A stretch of DNA of 64,000 nt from Rufibacter sediminis (GCF_014269285.1 NZ_JACOAF010000030.1:340046-404045); one strand, 5' to 3'. Shown: positions 40,556-48,558, counted from the first letter of the stretch. A program made the numbers and translations. The notes: generated by a model not told the origin, from the sequence alone.

Positions 40556-41014
40556 ATGGAAATGACGCAGGAAGTAGTGATCAGGGAATACACCCCGCAA
40601 GACAAACCCGCCGTGCTGGAGTTGCTGCGCCTGAACACGCCCGCGTACTTCTCTCCGGAGGAGGAAAAAGACCTCATCCATTACCTGGAGCATGAACGGG
40701 AGCTGTACTTTGTGGTAGAACACGACGGCACCTTGGCCGGCTGCGGAGGAATCAACTTCTCAGGAGACCCCACCACCGGTAAGATCAGTTGGGACATCAT
40801 ACACCCGGCGTACCAGGGGAAGGGTTTGGGCCGCTCACTCCTGCAGCACCGGATTAACCTGCTCAAAAACCGAAAACAGGTGCGAACCATCTCGGTGAGG
40901 ACCTCGCAACTGGTTTATCAGTTTTACGAGAGAATGGGCTTTGAACTGCTGGAGATGGTGCCGGATTACTGGGCCCCGGGATTTGATTTGTACCGAATGG
41001 AATACACCCGTTAA
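40556..41014 (+). CDS. GNAT-family N-acetyltransferase
   Basis: 152 aa from the ATG at 40556 (MEMTQEVVIREYTPQDKPAV); the longer frame crosses a family A palindrome. GNAT acetyl-CoA motif: WDIIHPAYQGKGLGRSLLQHRI with Q-G-K-G-L-G; the first strand pair is VIREYTPQDKPAVLELL and the C-terminal pair is RTISVRTSQLVYQFYERMGFELLEMVPDYWAPG. Predicted small-molecule or protein N-acetyltransferase of unknown substrate. The methyltransferase gene starts 37 bp downstream and may be co-transcribed. Confidence 0.9.
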   Translation: MEMTQEVVIREYTPQDKPAVLELLRLNTPAYFSPEEEKDLIHYLEHERELYFVVEHDGTLAGCGGINFSGDPTTGKISWDIIHPAYQGKGLGRSLLQHRINLLKNRKQVRTISVRTSQLVYQFYERMGFELLEMVPDYWAPGFDLYRMEYTR

Positions 41015-41050
41015 CCGCCCGGACCTGCGCCTTTTCCTTATCTCAGCCAC

Positions 41051-41686
41051 ATGGACCGCTACGCAGAAACACTGGCCACCTGGAACCAGCTGGCCTCCTC
41101 CTACCAAGACTGGTTCATGGACCTGGACTTGTACAACGACACGTACGACGCTTTCTGTCGGTTGCTCCCAGAGCCGGAGGCCCGCATCCTTGAGATTGGC
41201 TGCGGCCCGGGCAACATCACCCGCTACCTCCTGTCCCAACGGCCCGATTTCCGGATCAAGGGCATTGACGCGGCTCCCAGCATGGTGCAACTGGCCCAAG
41301 CCAACAACCCTGCGGCAAGCTTTCACCTGATGGATGCCCGCGACCTTGACCAGCAACCCGGCCCTTTTGAGGGCATCATGTGCGGCTTCTGCTTGCCCTA
41401 TTTATCCCGGGAAGACTGCCGGAAACTGCTTTTTGATTGCGCTTCCCTCCTGACCCCGAAGGGAATTCTGTACCTCAGCACCATAGAAGGCAACTATGCA
41501 ACCTCCAGGTATGAAACCAGCCGTGATGGCCAGCAAAAGATGTACGTGCATTATTACTCAGAGGAAGACCTACGGCCCCTGCTGCAAGAGAACCGGTTTG
41601 AGGTGATAGAACTGACGCGCAAATCCTTTCCCCAACCCGATGGCACCGTTTCTACCCACCTGATTTTCATCGCAGAGAAAAATTAG
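41051..41686 (+). CDS. Class I SAM-dependent methyltransferase
   Basis: 211 aa. SAM motif I is ARILEIGCGPGNITRYLLSQ (E-I-G-C-G-P-G), motif II IKGIDAAPSMVQLAQANNPAA, then HLMDARDLDQQPG and the CGFCLPYLSREDCRKLL helix of the post-II region. Ubiquinone/menaquinone-type fold; substrate unknown. It is downstream of the acetyltransferase gene with 37 bp between. Confidence 0.9.
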   Translation: MDRYAETLATWNQLASSYQDWFMDLDLYNDTYDAFCRLLPEPEARILEIGCGPGNITRYLLSQRPDFRIKGIDAAPSMVQLAQANNPAASFHLMDARDLDQQPGPFEGIMCGFCLPYLSREDCRKLLFDCASLLTPKGILYLSTIEGNYATSRYETSRDGQQKMYVHYYSEEDLRPLLQENRFEVIELTRKSFPQPDGTVSTHLIFIAEKN

Positions 41687-41791
41687 AGCAGAGCGTTATC
41701 AGGAAACCGGATCAAGAAACCCGCCAGAACTCACAGCTGGTCTCCCGCGCAATTCCTGCAAAACCCCAACACACACAAATCCCCTTCCAGT

Positions 41792-41831
41792 ACGTTTTTG
41801 CCGCCTTTTTCAGAAAACAGCTCTAAAACGC
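41792..41831. repeat. Family A nested palindrome between convergent genes
   Basis: ACGTTTTTGCCGCCTTTTTC, AG, AAAACAGCTCTAAAACGC. It is 105 bp after the methyltransferase stop and 44 bp from the M56 stop. Confidence 0.8.
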
Positions 41832-41874
41832 ACCCGAAGGGGATCTTTGTTTTCACACTTCCATCAACCAGGTC

Positions 41875-43929
41875 TTACTTCGATTTTTCAGTGTGGCGGT
41901 TCGACTGGATTCTGAAGTTGGAGCCTTCTTTTTTCAGCAACAGTTCCACGTCTTCGCCGGTGGTGGCTTGCATGAGTTTTTTGTATTTCTGGAACAGGGC
42001 GTCAGACTGCTTCTTGTCGTTCACGTAAAGGCCGGATTTGTCTAGTTTAAATTCATAGTCCGCGTCGGCAGATTTGATGAGGCCATCAGACACCAAGGCC
42101 GCCTTGAGTTCTTTCATCATGGCGTCATGTTTCTTCATGCGCTCGTCGTGCTCTTTCATGCGCACCGCGTGTTCGGCCATGCGTTTCTCGTGTTCCTTCT
42201 GACGCACGGCGTGCTCGGCCATGCGGCGTTTATGCTCTTCTTCCCGGCGGGCCTGCTGCTCCTTTCTGCGTTCCTGGCTCACTTCCATCCGGGCGCCAAA
42301 CTCCACCTGCCGTTCGGCAAAGGCTTCCATGCGGGCTTCGTACTCTTGCTGGCGCGCCTCATATTCTTTCATGGACGCCTCGTAACGCTTGTTGCCTTCC
42401 TTGTCCTCGGGGAGCGGGGGCACCGGCGGAACCGGAGGCACGGGTGCTATCTCGCTGCCTCTGAAAGCCGACGGAGTACGGGGCATGGGCGGCATGGGAG
42501 GCAGGGGCGCTAACCGGCCGAGGCCGCGCTCTTCAAGGTTGCCCAACGAGGCTTCCACTTCTTCCATGGCAGCTTCTACCTCTTCATCATCGCGGAGCGT
42601 TTTGCCTTTCCTGGCCGAGGCCAGTTGCTGGTCTATGCGGGACTGGTATTTGCCCAGTTCGCTTTTAGGAATCCGGCGGCCGTTAACGTACACCTCCACC
42701 ACCTTCCCTTTTTTGTTCTGCACAATCACCAGGCCGTCTTCCAGTTGCTGCAACGTAAGGTCTTCGTCCAGCGCCTCCTGTTTTTCCTCGGCCGCGGCCG
42801 AAATCATGGCGTTGGCGGGAACCGGTTTCTCAGCGGGATTCTCGGCCTGGAGTGGCTTTTCAGGAACGGTGTAGTTGGCCCAGGCGCTGGCCGAGAACGC
42901 CAGCACGCCGGCCATAACGGCACAACTGGCCAGAAACCCTTCGGAGAAGGAAGGCCGCAGGGCGGATTTCTGCACTAACCGCGTGATACGGCTCAATAAT
43001 GACCTCCGGCGGCCAGAAAAAGCCATGGCCAGGCGGGGAGAGGTTACGTTCGTTTTCATGATCAGTTCTTCTAGGTTAGTTAAGGCGTAAGCATAGGTGA
43101 GGGAATCGCCGCAGAGTTCCAGGGCGAGGTCATCGCAGGCGTGTTCCCGCTCGGTGCGGGCGCAGTCAGAGATCCACCACACGGCGGGGTGAAAGAAAAA
43201 CAAGGTCTCCACCATGCTCTGCAGCAGGTTCAGGAGATAATCGCGCCGGTGGATGTGGGCCAGCTCATGCGCCAGAATGGCTTCTACCTGCGCCGTTGCC
43301 AGTCCGGTCAAGGCCCCCAGCGGCAGCAGAATCAGCGGTTTGAAGTGCCCGATGACCATGGGTACCTGCACCAACGCAGACTCAGTCACTTTCACCAACT
43401 GGTTTAGGCCCAACTGCCGCGACAACTCCTGCGCTTTCTGTTGCCAGACCTCGGGCACGTCCCGGGTGCGGTAAGACCGAAGCCGCTGTACATAGGCCCA
43501 TCCGCCTAACACCCGCAGCCCCATGAGCAACAGGCCCATCAGCCAGAGCAGCACCACGGCCGGTAAGTGCTGGTTGAAATACGCCTGCCCCTGGGTTACT
43601 GCGGTTTCCCAGAAAGAAGCCGGAGCCGCTTGCAACACGGTGGTCTCCCACTGCACCCCTCCAGAGGTTTGCGCGGCAACTTCCTGGGGGGCAGCGGCAG
43701 GTGCATAGAGTTTCCAATACGTCACCACAGACACTACTAGCAGCGCCATCAGGGCTCCCCAGGTCACCCAGTAGCGGGTTGCCGCTGAGTGCCGGTGCAT
43801 CAATCTCAGCAGGACCCCAACTAGCAGGGCCATCAATGCTCCTTGCCAGAGCGAGTGCAGCAGCGTGTACCCCAGGGCGTGGGTCACCTCCTGCGGAAGT
43901 ACATCATGAATCAGCGTTTGAGGAGTCAT
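41875..43929 (-). CDS. M56-family (BlaR1-like) membrane metallopeptidase with charged C-terminal coil
   Basis: 684 aa. Four or five N-terminal membrane spans (about 18-41, 57-72, 123-147) carry the M56 zinc site H221-E-L-A-H225 (ILAHELAHIHRRD) and the conserved HPAVWWISDCARTEREHACDDLAL (247-270). A further span lies near 335-351. In BlaR1-type sensors this protease cleaves the BlaI repressor after a signal. The extracellular sensor domain is unusual: a very long Glu/Arg/His-rich stretch at about 505-630 with repeats such as RMAEHAVRQKEHEKRMAEHAVRMKEH. It overlaps blaI by 26 bp. Confidence 0.9.
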   Translation of the reverse strand: MTPQTLIHDVLPQEVTHALGYTLLHSLWQGALMALLVGVLLRLMHRHSAATRYWVTWGALMALLVVSVVTYWKLYAPAAAPQEVAAQTSGGVQWETTVLQAAPASFWETAVTQGQAYFNQHLPAVVLLWLMGLLLMGLRVLGGWAYVQRLRSYRTRDVPEVWQQKAQELSRQLGLNQLVKVTESALVQVPMVIGHFKPLILLPLGALTGLATAQVEAILAHELAHIHRRDYLLNLLQSMVETLFFFHPAVWWISDCARTEREHACDDLALELCGDSLTYAYALTNLEELIMKTNVTSPRLAMAFSGRRRSLLSRITRLVQKSALRPSFSEGFLASCAVMAGVLAFSASAWANYTVPEKPLQAENPAEKPVPANAMISAAAEEKQEALDEDLTLQQLEDGLVIVQNKKGKVVEVYVNGRRIPKSELGKYQSRIDQQLASARKGKTLRDDEEVEAAMEEVEASLGNLEERGLGRLAPLPPMPPMPRTPSAFRGSEIAPVPPVPPVPPLPEDKEGNKRYEASMKEYEARQQEYEARMEAFAERQVEFGARMEVSQERRKEQQARREEEHKRRMAEHAVRQKEHEKRMAEHAVRMKEHDERMKKHDAMMKELKAALVSDGLIKSADADYEFKLDKSGLYVNDKKQSDALFQKYKKLMQATTGEDVELLLKKEGSNFRIQSNRHTEKSK

Positions 43930-44314
43930 CTTCCAGTTTTTTCAATAGGTGGCGGATTTGGTTTAATTCATCTGGGGTGGTGCGGTGATTGCCCAGGGCC
44001 TGCATGACCAGTTTCATGGCCGAGCCCCGGAACGTGGTGTCCAGGAAGCGGCCCAGGAGGTGCTGCTGGGTTTCTTCTTCGGTGACGGCGGCGCGGTACA
44101 CGTGTGAGCGGCTCTCCTCATCGCGCGACACCAGGTTCTTCTCGAACATGATCTGCAGCAGCTTGAGAGTGGTGGTGTAGCCGGTCTCCTTGACTTTGCT
44201 CTGTTCTTCGTTCACAAACCGAACGGTGCTGGGCCCGTGCTGCCACAGGATCTGCAAGATCTCCAGTTCGGTTTCGGTGGGCTTTAAAGGGGCGGTATTC
44301 TCCATGGTATTCAA
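43904..44314 (-). CDS. BlaI/MecI/CopY-family repressor
   Basis: 136 aa. The winged-helix domain is ELEILQILWQHGPSTVRFVNEEQSKVKETGYTTTLKLLQIMFEKNLVSRDEESRSHVYRAAVTEEE, standard for BlaI; the C-terminal dimerisation helix is FRGSAMKLVMQALGNHRTTPDELNQIRHLLKKLEDD. It is normally cleaved by the M56 partner to release transcription. It overlaps the M56 gene by 26 bp (same operon) and is preceded by three T-A-C-G-A-type dyads, consistent with autoregulation. Confidence 0.95.
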   Translation of the reverse strand: MNTMENTAPLKPTETELEILQILWQHGPSTVRFVNEEQSKVKETGYTTTLKLLQIMFEKNLVSRDEESRSHVYRAAVTEEETQQHLLGRFLDTTFRGSAMKLVMQALGNHRTTPDELNQIRHLLKKLEDDSSNADS

Positions 44315-44326
44315 CTCGGCTCTGTT

Positions 44327-44397
44327 CTACGACTTGTTTCGTAGACAATTATACGAAGCTTTTCGTAAAAAGAAAATTTAATCACGAAATATTTCGT
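44327..44397. promoter_or_regulatory. Three operator-like dyads upstream of blaI
   Basis: CTACGA-cttgtt-TCGTAG at 44327-44344, TACGAA-gctt-TTCGTA at 44352-44367 and ACGAAAT-ATTTCGT at 44384-44397. Each is an inverted repeat with a shared TACGA/TCGTA half-site, spaced by 24 and 31 bp between centres. They are 13-83 bp upstream of the repressor start, and BlaI/CopY-family repressors bind such dyads. Confidence 0.8.
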
Positions 44398-44585
44398 AGA
44401 TAAAAGCAAAATTCATCAACCCCTATAAAGTAGCTGATCTTCAGGCTCCTTAGGGCAACGTCTCTGCTTTCCCATCGTTTTTAAGAAAACGCCGTGAAAG
44501 AAAATGGAGCCGGAGGCGTTCTGCAGGTAAGCGCCCGGTGTATTTTTTGGGCAGCTGTTTGGTTATCTCTTCCGTACTTTACCAC

Positions 44586-45128
44586 ATGAAGAAAATATTT
44601 CTGGCCGGGCTATGCCTCCTGTTCATGGGTTGCCTGCCTGCCCTGGCCCAACGTTACAAAACCGCCGCCGGGGTTAGAATTGGCAACGACGAGTTTGGAG
44701 GAACCATTCAACAAAAGATTCTGGAAAAAACCACCCTGGAAGGCATGGTCACGGCCGGCACAAGGCAGGTGACAGCCACCCTACTGGCCGAGCAGCATTT
44801 CCCTGTGCTGGGGCAGCGCTTCAATTATTACATGGGCGGCGGGGTACACGGAGGCCACTTAAAGGACTACGGCACTATTTACGGCTTTGATGTGATTGGA
44901 GGCCTGGAGTACAAAGTCAACGGGCTCCCGTTCCTGTTGTCTGCCGATTTAAAACCAGCTATCCACCTGCGGCATGAGGATTGGTTAAGTTTCGGGGGTG
45001 CCTTCTCTATCCGGTACGTGCTGATCAAGGAAAAGCCCCCCACCCCGGGTCAGATCATCAAAGGCATTTTCAGCCCATCAGACAAAAAGAAGAAGAAAAA
45101 GAAAGAGTCTTCCTCCTCCTGGTTTTAG
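44586..45128 (+). CDS. Secreted outer-membrane-like beta protein
   Basis: 180 aa from ATG 44586 with a signal peptide (MKKIFLAGLCLLFMGCLPALAQ). The mature part alternates hydrophobic strands and Gly turns: AAGVRIGNDEFGGTIQQKI, EGMVTAGTRQVTATLLAEQHF, FNYYMGGGVHGGH and GFDVIGGLEYKVNG, like a small outer-membrane barrel or porin-like protein of Bacteroidota. The tail KKKKKKKESSSSWF is Lys-rich. The exact family is not recognised. Confidence 0.75.
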   Translation: MKKIFLAGLCLLFMGCLPALAQRYKTAAGVRIGNDEFGGTIQQKILEKTTLEGMVTAGTRQVTATLLAEQHFPVLGQRFNYYMGGGVHGGHLKDYGTIYGFDVIGGLEYKVNGLPFLLSADLKPAIHLRHEDWLSFGGAFSIRYVLIKEKPPTPGQIIKGIFSPSDKKKKKKKESSSSWF

Positions 45129-45146
45129 CCTAGCCACGTCTGGGCT

Positions 45147-45183
45147 GCTTTGGGCATGTTTTCAAAAAAACGGGCTCAAAACC
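45147..45183. repeat. Family A nested palindrome between convergent genes
   Basis: GCTTTGGGCATGTTTTC, AA, AAAAACGGGCTCAAAACC. It starts 19 bp after the stop at 45128 and ends 21 bp from the stop of the next minus-strand gene. Confidence 0.85.
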
Positions 45184-45203
45184 GATGTAAACACCCAGCT
45201 TAC

Positions 45204-45413
45204 TTACGCATTAAGGCTTACTTTACCGGTAGTTCCCTGGTGGTAGGTGATGGGCGTAGCAGTTTCCGCGTCTTCAGCGGTAGGCCCCGGCATGGGCGCA
45301 CCAGACTGGTTGATGTAAATGACTTCCTGGTTGTAGCGAATGCCGCTCAAGGCATCCTGCAAAGCCAGGCCTGAACCAATACACATGGCGAATAATAAGA
45401 CGATGAGTTTCAT
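45204..45413 (-). CDS. Small secreted protein, unknown
   Basis: 69 aa. A signal-like N-terminus (MKLIVLLFAMCIGSGLALQ) is followed by a polar chain with SGIRYNQEVIYINQSGAPMPGPTAEDAE. No family is recognised. The clear start, signal sequence and convergent position, with a palindrome at its 3' side, support a real small gene; the shortness keeps confidence moderate. Confidence 0.5.
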   Translation of the reverse strand: MKLIVLLFAMCIGSGLALQDALSGIRYNQEVIYINQSGAPMPGPTAEDAETATPITYHQGTTGKVSLNA

Positions 45414-45951
45414 GGCATTAGATGTTAAAGGTTACTAAAAAGACTGCGTGAATGAGCGGGAGTAGCCTCCCTACCAAGCCAAAGCCAGTTTCTTTCTTCC
45501 GGTCTCCGTGTCCCGCTACAGTTAAAAGATGCACCGGTTGCTCTGTAGGTTGTCCGCTCTGGTAAGTTTCTTTTCCAAAGCCATGCCAGATGATAAATAG
45601 TTTACTTATAGGCATTTACAAACTAACACCTTTTCCCAATTGTCCACCCGCGAACGGATGATGTCCAGAAATGAACAAGGCTGATGCGGGGAGAAAGAAA
45701 AATTCCAGCAAGGCATAGAGCAGGAAACCAACTCTTATTTCAGGCGATGCTCCCCTTCACTTGAAGCGTGCCCTCCCCATGAGGCTTATCTTGGAAAGGA
45801 TGAAGAGCGGTTCTCTTGAACTTCCGCTGAATTTCTCAGAGCTTGCCTGGGCTGATGTTAGTTTAGAGAGTGCTTCTTGCCAGTCCTTGGCTCCTGTATT
45901 TTCCTCCTGACTGGAGAAGTATCGCTCTGCCCTGTCTTACGTACTGTTCCT
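45414..45951. other. Gene-free stretch upstream of arfB
   Basis: About 540 bp. No coding frame with start, domain or signal is seen. No repeats of the families named here were recognised. Confidence 0.5.
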
Positions 45952-46356
45952 ATGCTCCCAGATTTAACCTCAGAATTAACTTTCCAGACTTCGCGCAGCA
46001 GTGGCCCCGGCGGGCAGAACGTCAACAAAGTCGCCAGCAGGGTAGAGGTGTGGTTTTCCATTGCGAACTCCGCACTGCTCACTCAGGAACAGAAAGACCT
46101 GCTTCTGGAGAAATTGACCCCGCGCCTGAACAAAGAAGGGTTCCTGCACTTGGCCAGTCAGGAAGACCGCAGCCAATTGGCCAACAAAGAGCTGGTGGTG
46201 GCAAAACTGTACGAGGTCTTGGAACAGGCCCTGCACCGGCCCAAACCCCGCAAGAAAACCCGCCCGTCTAAAGCTGCTGTGCAGAAACGGCTGCTGTCCA
46301 AGCAGAAACACGGGCAGAAAAAAGCGAATCGGCGAGCCGGGGGTGGGGATGATTGA
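45952..46356 (+). CDS. arfB: ArfB-type peptidyl-tRNA hydrolase (ribosome rescue)
   Basis: 134 aa from ATG 45952 (MLPDLTSELTFQTSRSSGPGG). The GGQ loop, G20-G21-Q22 within RSSGPGGQNVNKVASRVEV, is the catalytic motif that hydrolyses peptidyl-tRNA on ribosomes stalled without a stop codon. The basic tail (HRPKPRKKTRPSKAAVQKRLLSKQKHGQKKANRR) matches the ArfB/YaeJ C-terminus that enters the mRNA channel. The size fits the family. The stop codon is followed with no gap by a family A palindrome. Confidence 0.93.
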   Translation: MLPDLTSELTFQTSRSSGPGGQNVNKVASRVEVWFSIANSALLTQEQKDLLLEKLTPRLNKEGFLHLASQEDRSQLANKELVVAKLYEVLEQALHRPKPRKKTRPSKAAVQKRLLSKQKHGQKKANRRAGGGDD

Positions 46357-46398
46357 TCTGTTTTGAGGCTGTTTTCCGAGAATTAGTTTGAAAAAGAC
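46357..46398. repeat. Family A nested palindrome abutting the arfB stop
   Basis: TCTGTTTTGAGGCTGTTTTC, CG, AGAATTAGTTTGAAAAAGAC. It begins at the base after the stop codon of arfB. Confidence 0.75.
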
Positions 46399-46455
46399 TT
46401 TTCGTTTCTGGATTTGGTTTGAGGGTTTATAGAAGGGTGTTCGCTTTTCTATGGA

Positions 46456-46527
46456 GCGGATTTACTTCCGTGATTTTTCTTTCTGCTGCTGTCTTTTGGT
46501 TCGCTATGACGCGGATTTACTTCCGTG
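46456..46527. repeat. Direct repeat GCGGATTTACTTCCGTG, 55-bp period
   Basis: GCGGATTTACTTCCGTG at 46456-46472 and again at 46511-46527, each preceded by GTTCGC and CTATG-like bases. A related reversed copy (CACGGAAGTAACTTCCGCG) occurs at 51401-51425. Confidence 0.7.
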
Positions 46528-46616
46528 CCTTTTTCTTTTTATTGAGCTATCAACTGTTGAGCAGTCAGCCCGGCCCACCGTTGTTGAACAATCAAGTTAA
46601 CTTCCCTTAAGCAGAG

Positions 46617-46645
46617 ATTCCCCCTTTGAAGGGGGTGAAGGGGGA
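46617..46645. repeat. Piece of the family B composite repeat (CCCCCTTTGAAGGGGG)
   Basis: TTCCCCCTTTGAAGGGGGT-GAAGGGGGATG: reverse complement of the TCATCCCCCTACCCCC-TTCAAAGGGG block in family B. A diverged form is at about 47160-47187. Confidence 0.65.
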
Positions 46646-46691
46646 TGTTTACACCTGCTGATCCATTTTCTTTATTGAGCCTTTGCTACTC

Positions 46692-46731
46692 CGCCCGCCG
46701 TTGTTGGTGTTCTCACCAACGACCATAACTG
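46692..46731. repeat. GGTGTTCTCACC hairpin repeat, copy 2
   Basis: CGCCGTTGTTGGTG-TTCT-CACCAACGACC then ATAACTG, like the copies at 8404 and 47107. The arms GTTGGTG and CACCAAC are fully paired. Confidence 0.75.
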
Positions 46732-46972
46732 CTTTTCAAGTTAGCAACTCGCCCTTGCTCTCCACTTCCTTTTTGCCAAGCCTTGTGGCTGCAGATGCGG
46801 TCTGCCCGCGTTTGTCACTTTTCTCCTGGATGAGAAAAGTAACCAAAAGAATCATGAAGAAAAGAAACTCGCTGACGCTCAAACAGTCTTTTCTTCAGTA
46901 ATCATGACACCTGGAAAAGCCTTCTGTTCCATAGCAGACGTAAGCAGCTGCTACTTTATCCGCCGCTGCATT

Positions 46973-47020
46973 CGCTCTCTCGGAACTGGGCTACGCATGC
47001 GGCCCAGTTCCGAGAGAGCG
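46973..47020. repeat. 19-bp perfect-arm hairpin
   Basis: CGCTCTCTCGGAACTGGGC and GCCCAGTTCCGAGAGAGCG around the 10-nt loop TACGCATGCG, in the middle of the gene-free island 46399-47390. Not next to a gene end; role unknown. Confidence 0.85.
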
Positions 47021-47106
47021 CAGTTTTCCGTTATTGGGTTAGAGCCGCTGCAGTGCCTGTATCGTCCTGCGGACGGAGATGAATGTCTGTGCGCTGACCG
47101 GTTTCG

Positions 47107-47144
47107 CTCGCCGTTGTTGGTGTTCTCACCGAGAACTAAGACTG
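47107..47144. repeat. GGTGTTCTCACC hairpin repeat, copy 3
   Basis: CTCGCCGTTGTTGGTG-TTCT-CACCGAGAACT then AAGACTG. Arms partly decayed relative to the other two copies. Confidence 0.65.
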
Positions 47145-47202
47145 CGGTTCAACTGCGAAAACTCCCCTCCTCGGAGGGGTAGGGGTGGGTTTCATTCCCA
47201 TA

Positions 47203-47228
47203 GTTCAGGTTGCCAACTTGGACCTACC
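47203..47228. repeat. AAGTTGAAAACTTGAACC repeat, reversed partial copy
   Basis: GTTCAGGTTGCCAACTTGGA-CCTACCAT: reverse complement of the TAGGTCCAAGTTGAAAACTT unit found at 37462-37557 and in the insertion at 15099-15268. Confidence 0.5.
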
Positions 47229-47333
47229 ATCATCCGATGTTTGAAATACTAGGGCACTTAGCTCAACGAATTAATTATGGTGCCAAAGGGCAATACGCTC
47301 TTTAAGAAGGCTGTTCCAGAGAATCTGAAAGGG

Positions 47334-47372
47334 TGTTTTATGGGCAGTTTTCTAAAATGAGGCGGAAAACCG
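47334..47372. repeat. Family A nested palindrome copy
   Basis: TGTTTTATGGGCAGTTTTC, TA, AAATGAGGCGGAAAACCG. It ends 19 bp from the stop codon of the gene at 47391. Confidence 0.75.
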
Positions 47373-47390
47373 CAGGAGCTGCTTGCCAGG

Positions 47391-48197
47391 TTAAAAGCTG
47401 ACCTGGATGCCGTTGGTGAGGCTGTAGAGGTAGTTGGGGATGGGCACGATGGGGCGGTTCTCGTAGGTGTGCGAGAAGTTGGTGGTCAGCTGGAAACGGC
47501 TGTTGATCTTCATGACAATAGACACATCGCCGCTGAACCGGTGCCGGGCCATCTCGGCGGGTTGGTCGTAGCCCACCTGGTAATAATGGATGGTGTTCAG
47601 TTCCAGAAAGGGATTCAGCGGCAGCCGGATGCTGGCGTAGTTGGAGAGTTTGGGGATGTGTTTGTTGATGTATCGTTCCTCTTCCAGGTGATGCCAGCGC
47701 TCAAACTCGTACATGACGCCCGTGCCCAAATGGAACTTGATGTTCTCCTTCTGCACCACGGCGTACCGGATGCCCGCCCCGGCCAGCATTCTCAGTTCAA
47801 GTCCGCGGTTGTAATCATACTGGGCCTGGCCGTAGGTTTCATAAGACAACCGATCTTTCCGTTTGAAGGTCACGCGGCCGTGCACGTAGCCCGTTTCTAC
47901 CTGGGTCTCGCCTTTGAGGCGCACATAATTATAGGAGGCCAGCAGCAGATACGTATTGTGCTCAGACACGTAGCCAATGTTGCCGTTGCCCGTCAGGCCC
48001 AGGAAATGATCCGTGGCGCCTTCTTTGCCCACCGCCCGGTTGAACAAATTCAGGTTAACGCCTAGTTTACCGGTGAAGTAATTAGAAGAATCTCGTTCTA
48101 CCCGAACTTTCTCTACGTTCAGGATTTGGGCCGAAGCGCTGGAAACAAAAAGGAGACAGACAAGACAGAGGAAAAAAGCACGCAAAAAAAAGAACAT
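47391..48197 (-). CDS. DUF481-family outer membrane protein
   Basis: 268 aa from ATG 48197; a TTG five codons upstream is the alternative. A signal peptide (FLCLVCLLFVSSASAQ) is followed by a beta-barrel pattern with repeated aromatic strand ends: YFTGKLGVNLNLFNRA, DHFLGLTGNGNIGYVSEHNTYLLLASYNYVR, FHLGTGVMYEFERWH and FQLTTNFSHTYENRPIVPIPNYLYSLTNGIQVSF. DUF481 (YdiY-type) proteins are outer-membrane barrels of unknown function. It stands alone between two family A elements. Confidence 0.8.
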   Translation of the reverse strand: MFFFLRAFFLCLVCLLFVSSASAQILNVEKVRVERDSSNYFTGKLGVNLNLFNRAVGKEGATDHFLGLTGNGNIGYVSEHNTYLLLASYNYVRLKGETQVETGYVHGRVTFKRKDRLSYETYGQAQYDYNRGLELRMLAGAGIRYAVVQKENIKFHLGTGVMYEFERWHHLEEERYINKHIPKLSNYASIRLPLNPFLELNTIHYYQVGYDQPAEMARHRFSGDVSIVMKINSRFQLTTNFSHTYENRPIVPIPNYLYSLTNGIQVSF

Positions 48198-48500
48198 AAG
48201 CAAACGTGACAAGGCTCACCAGAGCACCATGTCATTTGATAAGTAAGAAGAAACGGCAGAAGCTCGGGAAGTTTTCGGATGGAAAAGCTCGTCCTAACTT
48301 CAGCCTTTTACCCGAAGTTATTTGATTTTACTGGAAACACCAATCTCTTTCGTACGGAATGGACTTTTGCCGCTTGAGATTCCGTCCATTTACCCCCCTT
48401 TGGCGCAGCACCTTTATCAGTTGACCCTTCCCTTTTTCCGGGATCTTATGGGTTCTGAGGAAGCAGTTCTCCTATATCCTTTCTAATTTTGAAAAAGCAA
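48198..48500. other. Gene-free stretch upstream of the DUF481 gene
   Basis: About 300 bp, AT-rich in part, no frame with a recognisable domain. It ends at the strong palindrome at 48501. Confidence 0.4.
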
Positions 48501-48558
48501 TGTCCTGTCCTGCTTTGGGGCCGTTTTCACCAAAACGGCCCCAAAGCAGGACAGGACA
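48501..48558. repeat. Family A element with perfect 27-bp arms
   Basis: TGTCCTGTCC-TGCTTTGGGG-CCGTTTT, loop CACC, then the exact complement. It contains the family A core (almost identical to 11038-11076) plus 8 or 9 extra paired bases on each flank. It ends 28 bp from the stop codon of the MBL-rhodanese gene. Confidence 0.95.

Noticed and set aside
140..44314. Antibiotic-resistance system suggested by BlaI/BlaR1-like and penicillin acylase genes
   Set aside because: There is no beta-lactamase gene next to the M56/BlaI pair and the M56 sensor domain lacks a penicillin-binding motif; the acylase gene is about 20 kb away.
44466..44500. Possible further family A copy upstream of the small secreted beta protein gene
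   Set aside because: Only CGTTTTTAAGAAAACGCCG remains; the GGGC blocks are missing, so it is not counted.
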